Source: Mycobacterium dioxanotrophicus (lineage in GTDB: Bacteria; Actinomycetota; Actinomycetes; Mycobacteriales; Mycobacteriaceae). From it: a DNA stretch of 64,000 nucleotides. The notes beneath the pieces were generated by a model. The model searched no databases. It was not told the DNA's origin and saw only the letters and a list, made by a program, of their open reading frames with translations. Shown piece after piece: positions 53,049-62,401 of the stretch (the stretch's first letter is position 1; each line of letters starts with the position of its first letter). The translations under genes and the position numbers were made by a program. Location of the stretch: NCBI RefSeq assembly GCF_002157835.1, contig NZ_CP020809.1:3038001-3102000 (forward strand), given 5' to 3'.

Positions 53049-53705
53049 TCAGAGCCCGAGCGCTGCGCCGAGCTCGTCAACGGCGGCCCGCGCGGCGTCG
53101 TCGGACGTGTGCCCGTACAGGTCCCCGGTGATGGCAATGGAGGAGTGCCCAAGCAGGTCGGCAGCCGCTTTGATGTGCACACCCGCCTCCAGCCACGCCA
53201 CCGCCGCACTGTGGCGCATGGTGTGCGCCCCCACGTTCTCGACGCCCGCCTTAGCCGCTGCCAGCTCTACCGTGCGCAGCATGTTGCGCGGGTCCACCAT
53301 CGTGCCCAACTCGGTGGCGAACAACGCCCCGGTATCCGCCCAATGATCCCCGGCCGCGAGGCGTTCCTGTAGCTGCTGCGTACGCCACCCCCGCAGCGCG
53401 GTCACCACCCCGGCGTGCAATGGCACCCGACGCCGCGACCGGTCCGTCTTCGGTTCGGTCAGCACCAGCTCGCCGTCCACCCGCGACAGGGTGTTGCGCA
53501 CGTTCAGCTCACCCTTGTCGAGGTCCACGTCGGACCACAGCAGGCCCGCGACCTCACCCCGACGCAGACCGGTCGAAGCCATCACCAGCACCGCCACGTA
53601 GTAGCGCAACCCGCGTGCAGCATCGAGCAGCCGCGCCACGTCGGTGGCCGGGAGGTAGCGCGCTTCCTGCCGAGCGACACCCGGCCGCTTCACCTTCGCC
53701 GCCTT
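53049..53705 (-). pseudogene. Tyrosine integrase, C-terminal catalytic part only
   Basis: About 215 residues from the first usable GTG (53693). The catalytic domain is complete: Arg in STGLRRGEVAGL, Lys region [31 protein letters not shown] and Tyr in DLYGHTSDD. The arm- and core-binding N-terminal half (some 150-180 residues) is missing: upstream the frame meets a stop within 25 bases and the DNA switches at about 53705 to tape-measure sequence on the other strand. Without its N-terminus it is unlikely to work. It lies next to attL, the normal place for the integrase. Confidence 0.85.
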
Positions 53706-56050
53706 TTTCCGGCATCAGTGACAAGGCTGGTACGACTGCACTCGCCGTCGGTGGTATCGGTCTAGCCGCTCTCGGTGTCACCAAGCAGCTGTACGACATG
53801 GGCGAGAACTGGGACCGCATCGGCGACACCATCAGCGGCCGGACAGGCAAGGTTGGCGAAGATCTAACCCAGATCACCGATTCGATTCGCCGCGTCGCAA
53901 GGGATAGCTCGGTCGACATCGAGAAGATCGCCGAGGTCGGCGGTGAGCTGGCCAAAACTCTTAAGTTAATTGGGCAGCCGCTGGACGACATGACGCGCCG
54001 GGTTTCCGACCTCGATGCGCTCACGGGCGAGAACCTGAATATCGACAATCTGACGAAACTCTTCCACGGGTTCAACATCGAAGCTGGCGATCAAGCGAAA
54101 GTGCTTGACTCCCTGTACGACACGTACACCAATACCGAGTTCACGATCAACGAACTCGTCTCGACGCTGGCGGTCGCCGGTCCCAAGCTTCGTGGTTTCC
54201 ATCTCGACCTGGGCGAGTCGGCTGTTCTGCTGAATTCCCTTGCGGAGGCAGGTGTTAACTCGGATACGGCGCTAAAGAGTTTAGGCATCGCGCTTGGCAA
54301 CCTATCGAAGCCTGCTCAAGGTAAAAGCGCGCTGGCCGATTTCCTCAAGGACGAGCAGGGCCGCACGATCGAGCAGCGCTTCGCCGACGTCGTCAGGAGG
54401 ATTCACGATCTGGCCGCAGCCGGTGACGAGCTGGGGGCTAACGATCTGGGCAAGAGCGTCTTTGGCAGGTCCTGGACCGATATCGGCGAGCCGATCAAGG
54501 GCGACAAGCTCGACGTTGACCATCTCAACGAATCAGTCGAACACACCGGTCATACCATCGCGGCCACCAAGGCGGCGACCGACGATGCCGCACAAGGCTT
54601 CCAGAATCTCAAGAACACCATTCAGGTCGACTTGGCACCGGCCGCCAATGTCGTGTTCCAGGACATCAATAACCTGATTCAGCAGTACGTGGTGCGGCCC
54701 ATCAAAGAGGCCACTGACTTGATCAATGGTCTCAAGAATGCTTGGAACGACAAGAATCCGATTGTCCCCACTCTGCCGCCAGTGACTGACCATCCACTGA
54801 CACCACCGCCGATAGGGTTCACCGCCGGACACTGGTCGGGCGGGGAGATTTCCGGTGCGGGACCGAAAGGGCAAGACTCGGTGCCGATTTGGGCGGCACC
54901 GGGTGAGCATATGTTCACCGCTGACGATGTGGACGCGATGGGTGGTCAGGCCAACGTTTACGCGTTTCGCGCTGCGTTGCATCGTGCCACCGGAGGCGCG
55001 GTCGATCCCGTCGGTATGGGTGACCCGTGTTGGCGCGCACTGCAGTTCGCGCAGAGCATCAGCGGCAGCCCATATGGCCCGGCCGCTGGGCCGACCGTTT
55101 GGGACTGCAGCGGCTTCATGTCCGACCTCTATGCCATTCTGACCGGCAAGCCATATCAGGGTTCGGAGCGCTACTTCACCACCGAAGCCGATTTCGAGGC
55201 ACTGGGGTTCGTCAAAGGCTATGACCCCAATTCGCCGTTCAAATCGGCGTGTCCGCGTCCAAGTATGGCGGCGAGCGTCACATGGCCGGTACGTTGCTGG
55301 GCTACAACGTCGAATCCGGCGGCGGGCACGGGGGGCCGCTGGTCGGCAAGGGGGCAGCTGGCGCGATGGATCCGCAGTTCCAGCAGCACTACCATCTGCC
55401 CGGAAACATCAACAACCTGGCCCCCGTGACTACCGCGCCCGATGGTGCCGTACCCGTGTACATCCAGGGTGTGGACACCAAGGCAACCAGCGGACCTGCC
55501 GGTGCCCCCAGCGCGGCGGGTGACCGGACGGCCGCACTGTGGTCACAATTGGGCGGCGGCTTGCTCGGCGGTATCGGCCAGGAACTGGGCTTCGGTGATG
55601 TGTTCGGCAAAGCACCGTGGGACTGGGGCATCGTCAAGCTGGCTACCGGGCTGGCCAGCTGGGGCCTCAACACGGCCAACTCGTGGGCTGATGCCATCAG
55701 TGCGGGGGGCTCGTCATCGGGCGGCAGCGGGCCAGGTGGGGGGGTTCTTACAGGGCTTCTCGGGTTCGCCCGGTCTAAACCTGCCGAAGATGGCCATGGA
55801 TCAATTTGGCCGGCCTGTCGCGCCCGGCGCAGGCGTACTGCCGCCCGCGCCGTTCGGCGTCTACGGTCCCGCACCAGGACGGGCGGTGAGTACCGATAAT
55901 TCGATCAGCATCGTCAACAATGGTCCGAATCAGAGTGATTACCAGGTCTGGCGAGAGGCTCAGAACAGCAGGATTGCTCTGAACACCTACGCTGATGGCG
56001 CTAAAGAAGACTGCCCAGAGATGCTAAGCGAAATTGCCCAGTTGGCTTGA
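53706..56050 (+). pseudogene. Phage tape-measure protein fragment with two frameshifts, 3' end hit by IS21
   Basis: The 5' end is missing. The surviving start GISDKAGTTALAVGGIGLAALGV, then SIRRVARDSSVDIEKIAEVGGELAKTL, is typical of the helical part of siphophage tape measures. A lysozyme/NlpC-like segment near 55020-55200 has DCSGFMSDLYAIL. At about 55236 an A is missing (TTCAAATCGG for an expected TTCAAAATCGG), moving the frame to one reading GVSASKYGGERHMAGTLLG. At 55735-55741 a run of seven G has one too many; the frame then continues GFLQGFSGSPGLNLP. The last 18 codons are IS21 end sequence. A tape measure starting outside the surviving DNA cannot be made. Confidence 0.85.
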
Positions 56051-56134
56051 GTGGCTAAGGTTAGCAGGTTCGTCGTTGCAGGGGAACGATTGTGCCGTCG
56101 CCGGGGGTGCTGGGGCGGGCAGCTTCTGGAGTGG

Positions 56135-56359
56135 TCAGCAAAGCGACGATGGTGATGGGTTCGCCGCAATGCGGGCAGGAACGGGTGGCGGCCGGCTGTG
56201 GGCGGGTGGCCGGGCCTCGGTGACGGTGGCGGCGGTGTCGCTGTGTTTGCGTTGCTCCCAGGCGTGTTTGCGGCAGCGGTCTGAGCAGTAGATCTTGGTC
56301 GGTGTGGTGGCGGTGAATTCGGTCCAGCAGGCTTGGCAGGAACGGGTCTCAGCTGACAT
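56135..56359 (-). CDS. Small zinc-ribbon protein of the IS21 element
   Basis: 74 residues from ATG 56359: MSAETRSCQACWTEFTATTPTKIYCSDRCRKHAWEQ, with a C-X2-C...C-X3-C zinc-ribbon pattern, then a Pro/Ala/Arg-rich tail. Small Cys4 proteins of this kind are often found after istB in actinobacterial IS21 elements; the role is unknown. Overlaps the end of istB. Confidence 0.6.
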   Translation of the reverse strand: MSAETRSCQACWTEFTATTPTKIYCSDRCRKHAWEQRKHSDTAATVTEARPPAHSRPPPVPARIAANPSPSSLC

Positions 56360-57157
56360 GGGCGGCGACCGCCTTACGCATCGTTTCGGCGGTGGCTTGG
56401 TGGTTGCGCAGCCGGTAGCTGGGTCCGTCGATACCGACCACGGTGGCGCGGTGCAGTAGCCTGTCCAACATGGCGGCTGCGACGGTGGCGTCTCCGAAAG
56501 CGGTTGCCCAGTCAGCGATCCCAACATTGGTTGTCAGAATCGTACTCGACTTCAGATACCGTTGGTTGATCACCTGGAACAACGCGGATGCCCCATCGCC
56601 GGGCAGCGGAAGGTAGCCAAGTTCGTCAATCACCAACAGTTTCGGTCCGGCGAAGAACCGCATGCAGGTGTGCCAGCGGCCTTCCAGGGCGGCTTTGTGG
56701 CAGCGGGCCGCCAGGTCGGCGGCGGTGGTGAAATACACCCGGTGGCCGGCCTCGACCGCGCCGCGGGCCAACGCGACGGCCAGCATGGTCTTGCCGACCC
56801 CGGGTGGGCCGACGAACAGCACGTTGGCCGCGTCGTCGAGGAAGCGCAGACTGGCCAGGTCGTTGATCAGTTTGGCGTCGACCCGGGCTGGGCGGCGAAA
56901 TCGAAATCGGCCATGGTCCAGGGTTCGGGCAGACAGGCGAACCGCAACCGTGAGGTCAGCCGGCGGGCTTCGGTGGCGTTGACCTCGATCTCCAACAGCC
57001 GCTCCAAAGCGGCGGTCAGGGACAGGTTTTCGGCGCGGGCGGCATCGAGGATGCGGGGTAGCGCTTCGGCTGCGTCGCCGAGTTTCAGATAGGACAGATG
57101 TGCCCGGAGTTGTTGGTATCGGCGGGCTTCGCTCATCTGTGGGACGGTTTTGCTCAA
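56349..57157 (-). pseudogene. istB: istB, IS21 helper ATPase, frameshifted
   Basis: From TTG 57157 (AGGAG 8 bases ahead) the N-terminal part reads YLKLGDAAEALPRILDAARAENLS...NATEARRLTSRLRFACLPEPWTMADFDFAAQP. One C is missing at about 56890 (CAGCCCGGGTC in place of CAGCCCCGGGTC); beyond it the original frame resumes with GPPGVGKTMLAVALARG (Walker A) and LLVIDELGYLPL (Walker B). The second half could be made from an internal start but lacks the IstB N-terminal part. Confidence 0.82.
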
Positions 57158-57169
57158 GGGGTTACTCCT

Positions 57170-58519
57170 GGTTCTGTTCGGTTGGATGGTGTTGGGGAAC
57201 AACGGATAGCCGTGCTGCGGTCGCCGCATAGACGGCCAGATCGATCACTACCTTCTGGGCGGGATCGTTCGCCGGGCACCACGCAGCCGCGCGGCCTCGG
57301 CAACGGCGGCCACCGAGGGCGGTCGCCGGGTCTTATGAGTGCAAGGCCTGGCCGTCGAGAACCCGATAGCACTGCCTGTTCGAGCGCGACGACGTGACCG
57401 GCATCGCGCACCACCGCGCCGCTGCCGTCGACCGCGCGGCGGTGCGCGGCAACAACGGCTCCCGATGCCGTGGTCAATTGCACGGTGTCAGAGCCCAGGC
57501 GGTGGGTGACGGTCACCGTGGCCCCGGCCAGCCCGGCGGCACCGAGTACTGATTGCCCCGCCAGGACACCAACGCTTGTGGAGTGACGATGCGGTGTTCG
57601 GTCAACTCGGCCGGATACGAACCCGTCGGCAGTGACCGTAGTGGTTCGGCATCGGCCAGGGCGCCGACGGTGGTGGCCTGCCCGTCGCGGCGCCGGCGGC
57701 GCCCGTCGAGCTTCACGCACAGCCGGTCCAGCGACGCCTGGGCTTGCTCGATCGTGGTGTCGTCGGTGACGGTGCGCCACCAGCGTTGGGCGGCAGCGTG
57801 ATTGGACTTCTCCACCACACCCTTGCGGTTGCCCCGTCGTGGCGGGCACACATCGACGGCGACAGCGTAGTGTTTGGCCACCCGGCGAACGCCGCGGTGA
57901 TCCGGCCCGATTCGGGATGACATACCGTGGCCATCCGGTCGAACCGCCACCGCTGGGTGACCCCACCCAACCGGATGCTGACCGCCTCGATCGCTTCCAC
58001 GACGTGCGCGAAGTCCTCGGCCGGGCCAGCGCCCGCGCCAGCGGCTCGAATGGGCCAACGCCCGACCAGCAGGTGGGCATGCCGGTCAGCCGCCCACGAT
58101 GCTGGTGGATCGGGCAGCTCGACCCAGTCCCACTGAGTCTCGACCCCGGGCGGATGATCGATGACCGCGACGTCGCGGCCCTTGACCGACTGACACGGCT
58201 CGCAATGCGGTCGCAGCCCCAGGTTTCGGATTGCCAGGGTCAGCGACGGATACGAGCCGGTAAAACCTAGCTCGACGAGTTCGTCGAACAGGGTTGAGGC
58301 CCACAGGTGCGGATCGTCAGCCAGGCGGATCCGGCAGTACTCGACGAACGGATCGATCACCAGCGGTTCAGAGCGTTGGCGTTGCCCGGGTACTCGTTCC
58401 CCAGCCAGATAGGCCCGAACGGTTCGGCGATTGATCCCGAGATGGCGAGCGATCGCCGATATCGACCAACCCTGCTCCCGAAGCGCATGCGCTTCCACAT
58501 CACCCTCCAGCGACAGCAA
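57170..58519 (-). pseudogene. istA: istA, IS21 transposase, multiple frameshifts
   Basis: Start near TTG 58519. The N-terminal HTH is intact: ALREQGWSISAIARHLGINRRTVRAYLAGE, then VETQWDWVELP, the first catalytic-Asp segment. The frame is lost near 58040-58080 and again after GRITAAFAG (about 57887), where it continues as VAKHYAVAVDVCPPRRGNRKG; and once more after GNQYSVPPG (about 57545), continuing AGATVTVTHRLGSD. At least two and probably four indels. Confidence 0.78.
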
Positions 58520-58685
58520 ACGACGGCCCTCCCATTCATCAGCGGAAACACAACTCCGCTGACGATGAGCAGAACCCCGACAAGCAGTCCGACGACACGC
58601 CGAACCACCGCTGCCAACTGGGCACTTTCAATTAGCGAGACTGAGCACTTTCACTTAGCGCCATCAACGCCGGAGGTATGCCGCA

Positions 58686-58970
58686 ATGAAACCCATCGCT
58701 ATCGATCAAGCCGACGGGTTTGATTACGAGATCCGCGCCGCCGCACTACGTCTGCTGCTGACCAAGCTCACCGGACCAAAGCACTGGGCGGCATTTGAAA
58801 TCGGCGACTTGCTCGAAAGTCCGCGTGGCCGTGAGGTAGTCGACTGCCTCGCCGCGATGGCCCTGAGTGGATTCCTCGAATACTACGGCGGTCACGAGGA
58901 ATCGGCCGAGATGACGATCACGCGCGAGATAGGCGTGGCCGAGGACCTGAAAGACGCTGAGGCGAGGTGA
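58686..58970 (+). CDS. Small phage-type protein of unknown function
   Basis: 94 residues from ATG 58686 with GGAGG 9 bases ahead (58672-58676). Acidic and helical: LTKLTGPKHWAAFEIGDLLESPRGREVVDCLAAMALSGFLEYYGGHEE. It lies directly after the IS21 element, in the place where small tail genes follow a tape measure in mycobacteriophages. No domain recognised. Confidence 0.65.
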   Translation: MKPIAIDQADGFDYEIRAAALRLLLTKLTGPKHWAAFEIGDLLESPRGREVVDCLAAMALSGFLEYYGGHEESAEMTITREIGVAEDLKDAEAR

Positions 58971-59151
58971 CTCCCGCCGGGGTGCTTGCAAGCAATCGCA
59001 GTCGCAACACCCAAACCCTTCACCCGGAATTTGGGGTTGTTACGCCTTTCACCCGGCGCGGCGCGGTGGATTCCAAAGGTCGATATTCGAGTCAGGGCAC
59101 GCACAAAGCGTCAAGCTGCAGCCATCACACGCACCCAGCGTTGATCGTCGC

Positions 59152-59445
59152 TCAGCGTGGCGCTGGGGGCCGGGAATCGGCTTTGTCGGCCAGCGCGTGC
59201 AACGCGTCGGCCAGCTCGCGGGCCTGCGCGGGTGTCATGTGCACAGCGTCGAGAGCAACCAGATCGATGCGCCGCTCGCAGCGGCCGTCGGCGTAGCGGC
59301 GGGTGATCCCGTAGAGGCTCGCACCGCCCACTTGTTGTCTGTCGAGGAATTCGCCGAACCAGTGTCCGCTGGCGATCGCCTGGAACTGTTCATTGGTCAG
59401 GACGTCGGTGAGGTCGCACCAGGTGTCGTCGTTTGCCGTAGTCAT
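59152..59445 (-). CDS. Conserved-looking protein of unknown function
   Basis: 97 residues from GTG/ATG region at 59445: WCDLTDVLTNEQFQAIASGHWFGEFLDRQQVGGASLYGITRRYADGRCERRIDLVALDAVHMTPAQARELADALHALADKAD. Codon use is regular, and the layout (a small sheet followed by two helices) looks like a real folded protein. I do not recognise the family. The 180 bases between it and 58970 contain nothing I can support. Confidence 0.6.
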   Translation of the reverse strand: MTTANDDTWCDLTDVLTNEQFQAIASGHWFGEFLDRQQVGGASLYGITRRYADGRCERRIDLVALDAVHMTPAQARELADALHALADKADSRPPAPR

Positions 59446-59488
59446 GCGGGTCAGTGTAGATCCGTGAAATGCTCAGGGCTAGAACGGA

Positions 59489-59548
59489 TTTCCACACAAT
59501 CTGTCCGGTTTCCACACAATCTGTCCGGTTTCCACACAATCTGTCCGG
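59489..59548 (+). repeat. 20-bp tandem repeat, three perfect copies
   Basis: TTTCCACACAATCTGTCCGG repeated at 59489-59508, 59509-59528 and 59529-59548, followed by a diverged partial copy (TTCCGCACCATTGGTCTGGG). Lies in a 270-base non-coding gap. Arrays of this look are known as transposase binding sites at IS ends or as iterons; neither is proven. Confidence 0.92.
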
Positions 59549-59947
59549 TTCCGCACCATTGGTCTGGGTTTCCGGTCACCTGTGCGGCGGTACCCCGTAC
59601 TCTGGCGCAAGGTGTCGCAAACCCACATCGTGCTTACCGCGCCGTTGATCCAGCCGAGTCGCTGGTAAAAGCTGTGGCCCCCGCGAGCGCAGGTGATGAC
59701 CGGAATGACATGGACTGTCACCCCCGGTAAGACACTTTCGAGGCGCGCACTACATCAGGATCGTGATCGTTGAACCTTACTAATTCCCGAGCAGCGACGA
59801 CTTGTTCTGCCTGCTCGGGTCCAGGTCCGACGACCAGATCATCGATAGTGGGATGTGACCGATGCTCTTCAGCATTCGGGTCTGCTGCACGAATAGGTGA
59901 CATCTGAGTTGGCTTGCCCGGAACGGGTGAGCTGGAAGGATGTCAGT

Positions 59948-60256
59948 GTGCCCAGGCCCTACCCCCGAGAGTTCCGCGATGATGTCGTCCGTGTGGCCCG
60001 CAACCGCGACGACGGCGTGACGATCGAGCACATCGCCACTGATTTCGGTGTGCACCCGATGACGCTGCACAAGTGGATGCGCCAAGCCGATATCGATGAA
60101 GGTGCCAAGCCCGGCAAGAGCACCGGCGATTCGGCTGAGTTACGGGAGCTGCGTCGCCGGAATCGGTTGTTGGAGCAGGAGAACGAGGTCCTGCGCCGCG
60201 CGGCGGCCTATCTGTCGCAGGCCAACCTGCCGGGAAAAGGATCTACCCGCTCGTAA
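59948..60256 (+). CDS. IS3-family transposase OrfA (element 3)
   Basis: 102 residues from GTG 59948, AAGGA 7 bases ahead. YPREFRDDVVRVARNRDDGVTIEHIATDFGVHPMTLHKWMRQADID is an HTH_Tnp_1 domain, followed by a coil ELRELRRRNRLLEQENEVLRRAAAYL. Slippage heptamer GGGAAAA at 60232-60238 read as G-GGA-AAA near its end. Confidence 0.88.
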   Translation: MPRPYPREFRDDVVRVARNRDDGVTIEHIATDFGVHPMTLHKWMRQADIDEGAKPGKSTGDSAELRELRRRNRLLEQENEVLRRAAAYLSQANLPGKGSTRS

Positions 60257-61109
60257 GTGAGCTCGCCGCCGACGGGATCCCCGTCGCGGTGACGTGCCGG
60301 GTACTCAAGCTCGCCCGCCAGCCGTACTACCGCTGGCTGGCCCAGCCGATCACCGACGCCGAGATGATCGAGGCCTACCGCGCCAACGCCCTGTTCGACG
60401 CCCACAAGGACGACCCGGAGTTCGGGTACCGCTACCTGGTCCAAGAGGCCCGCGATGTCGGCGAGCCGATGGCTGAGCGCACCGCCTGGCGGATCTGCTC
60501 GCAGAATCGATTGTGGAGTGTGTTCGGTAAGAAACGCGGCAAGAACGGCAAGGTCGGTCCGCCGGTGCACGATGATCTTGTCGAGCGTGACTTCACCGCT
60601 GGCGGTCCAAATCAGTTGTGGCTCAGCGATATCACCGAGCATCGCACCGGTGAAGGCAAGCTCTATCTGTGTGCGATCAAGGACGTGTACTCCAACCGCA
60701 TCGTCGGGTACTCGATCGACTCCCGAATGAAGTCCCGGTTAGCGACCACGGCCTTGAGCAACGCGGTGGCACGCCGCGGCGAGGTGGCCGGATGCATTCT
60801 GCATTCCGATCGCGGATCTCAGTTCAGGTCAAGGAGATTCGTGCATGCTCTGGGCCGCTTCGAGATGGTCGGATCGATGGCCGTGTCGGCGCAGCCGGCG
60901 ACAACGCGGCCATGGAGAGCTTCTTTAGTCTGCTGCAGAAGAACGTGCTCGATCGTCGCCGCTGGGACACCCGCGAGGAGCTGCGGATCGCGATCGTCAC
61001 CTGGATCGAACGGACCTATCATCGTCGCCGGCGCCAGGCGGGTCTCGGGCGGTTGACCCCGATCGAATTCGAAGCAATCATGACCACACCGGCCAGTCAG
61101 GCCGCGTGA
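60232..61109 (+). pseudogene. IS3-family transposase OrfB (element 3), frameshifted
   Basis: From the slippery site the frame reads RIYPLVSELAADGIPVAVTCRVLKLARQPYYRWL, then the rve core with WLSDITEH (Asp) and LHSDRGSQFRS (Asp). At about 60880 a G is missing (ATGGCCGTGTC in place of ATGGGCCGTGTC), so the catalytic Glu region AAGDNAAMESFFSLLQKNVLD and the C-terminus GLGRLTPIEFEA lie in another frame. Confidence 0.88.
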
Positions 61110-61984
61110 CCGCAACTGTCACCTGATCGTGCAGCAGACCCTTCAATTGTTCAGAAAGATTCACGGCAATCTGTTTGTAGGGCACCAGGCCTCGCCTTCT
61201 AGCACGGACATCGACGCGGAATTGCCGCTCGCCCGATAGGAATAGCCGCCACTCGCGCTCCTCTTTGAACCCTTCGGCTTTGATGGTTGCCAGGGCCGGA
61301 AGCAGTCTCGAATACAGGAGCATCAAACCAAGTCTGCGGACGTGATTGTTGTCCCGACCGGTCATGAGGGACTTGTCTTCTGAGGCCATGATTTCTCGGA
61401 TAGCTTCGTCAGCGGCTGCTCTGCCATCCTCCTCGCCGTACACAACGCGCTTCAGCGTGGGCGCGACCGGCATGGGCAGCTCCGCAACTGACGGTCGGTC
61501 AAAAACTTTGGTGCGGTTCTCAAGTGCATCTCGGCTCAGCCCGAGGGCGAATCCGCCGGTACCGCCTGCGTAGCCGCGCCACTGGCTTAAGAGATCGCCC
61601 TCCGCGCAGAAGCAACACGCATAGCACGTGGACGGCCACTCCAGAATGTGATCGACATCGAATTTCCCCTCGATGTCACGGAAGACGCGCTGAAATTCGG
61701 GGGGAGTCGCGACATCGGCAGCGGCAGCGATTAAGCGCTCGCGGAGCAGTCGAGCGCCGAACTTCAATTCCTCGGTGTCGTTCATAAAGCGGACGTCGGA
61801 CGCGAGCAGCTGCACGGTCCTCTGGTAATAGAGATCTGGCCTCTCGACCTTTATGAACCAGGAACCGGGAGATGGCTGAACGATGCCGAGTAAACCATAG
61901 GCGTCGGTGTAGTGATAGAGAGTGGATGGCGGCTCGTCACCTTCTGCGGCACTCATCATGTGTGTGAACCTATGCGAATCCACA

Positions 61985-62316
61985 GCTTCCGACGCCGAAA
62001 CGATGGAGTTAGCGTTATACGATCACCCGTATATTCGGTGTCACGCCGCACTCCAGAACAGCTGTGCGGGCGCAACCGGAGTTCGCTGTCGAACACTTTG
62101 AGTTCCCGCGCACGGAATCCAAGGTTGCATTGACCGCAGCGACTCCGGCCCGAAGGGCCAATTCTCAGCCCCGCCGCATCGACTTCCAGATCGTTTGCCA
62201 TGCCATCCCCCAAACTGGCCCAACACACTGGCGCAGACATTACCGCAGGGTTGCTCGATAGGGTTGACCACTGAGCCCTCCCCTAAAATACATTGGCGAC
62301 ATGCTTGCGATGGACA
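61985..62316. other. Short region with a possible broken small gene
   Basis: On the minus strand an ATG at 62199 starts MANDLEVDAAGLR, the opening of ESX/Esp-like mycobacterial small proteins. Shifting by one base afterwards gives ALRAGVAAVNATLDSVRG. This suggests a frameshifted remnant, but it is too short for certainty. Nothing else is supported here. Confidence 0.3.
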
Positions 62317-62361
62317 GGGTCAAGTGATCGCAAGTTCAAATCCCGTCAGCCCGACGCAGGT
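62317..62361 (+). repeat. attR: partial copy of the tRNA-Pro 3' end
   Basis: 45 bases matching 52434-52478 with three changes (G/A, G/A, T/C). The T-arm and acceptor 3' strand are recognisable but there is no 5' half, so it is not a tRNA gene. Marks the right end of the element. Confidence 0.9.
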
Positions 62362-62401
62362 TCCATGCGGATAGCCCGCCGAGCTGTCAGCGGAGCACAC
62401 T

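Larger units (their letters stand above)
55996..58663 (-). mobile_element. IS21-family element, decayed
   Basis: 2668 bases. Long imperfect terminal repeats of about 51 bases (55996-56046 and the complement of 58613-58663) both start TGGCGCTAA and end TTGCCCAGTTGGC / GTGCCCAGTTGGC; each holds repeated GCTAA...AAA..TGC..CAG subunits, as IS21 ends do. Contents: istA, istB and a small zinc-ribbon gene, all leftward. Several frameshifts make it inactive. It sits at the 3' end of the tape-measure gene; no exact target duplication was found. Confidence 0.85.
59878..61141 (+). mobile_element. IS3-family insertion sequence no. 3, with 3-bp target duplication
   Basis: 1264 bases. Ends share GGGTCTGCTGCACGA, then two bases, then AGGTGACA as inverted repeats (59878-59902 and the complement of 61117-61141). 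TTC flanks both sides (59875-59877, 61142-61144). OrfA intact; OrfB has one frameshift, so it is probably dead unless helped. Confidence 0.92.
59718..61959 (-). pseudogene. DUF2971 protein gene interrupted by IS3-family element 3
   Basis: The 5' part (61959 to 61142) reads STLYHYTDAYGLLGIVQ, SDVRFMNDTEELKFGARLL, CYACCFCAEGDLLSQWRGYAGGTGGFALGLS and EEREWRLFLSG, all typical of DUF2971. Removing the IS and one TTC target copy continues the frame from NLSEQL into NAEEHRSHPTIDDLVVGPGP and ends RASKVSYRG (stop at 59718), the usual DUF2971 ending. The gene had about 325 codons. DUF2971 genes are frequent on mobile elements and have been linked to phage defence; here it is disrupted. Confidence 0.88.

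Noticed and set aside
58967..59296. Rightward frame of 109 codons after the small phage gene
   Set aside because: Ser/Arg-rich composition typical of a shadow; it overlaps the better-supported leftward gene at 59152-59445.
62317..62361. Second tRNA-Pro gene
   Set aside because: Only the 3' half is present; no 5' acceptor strand, D arm or anticodon arm can be formed.
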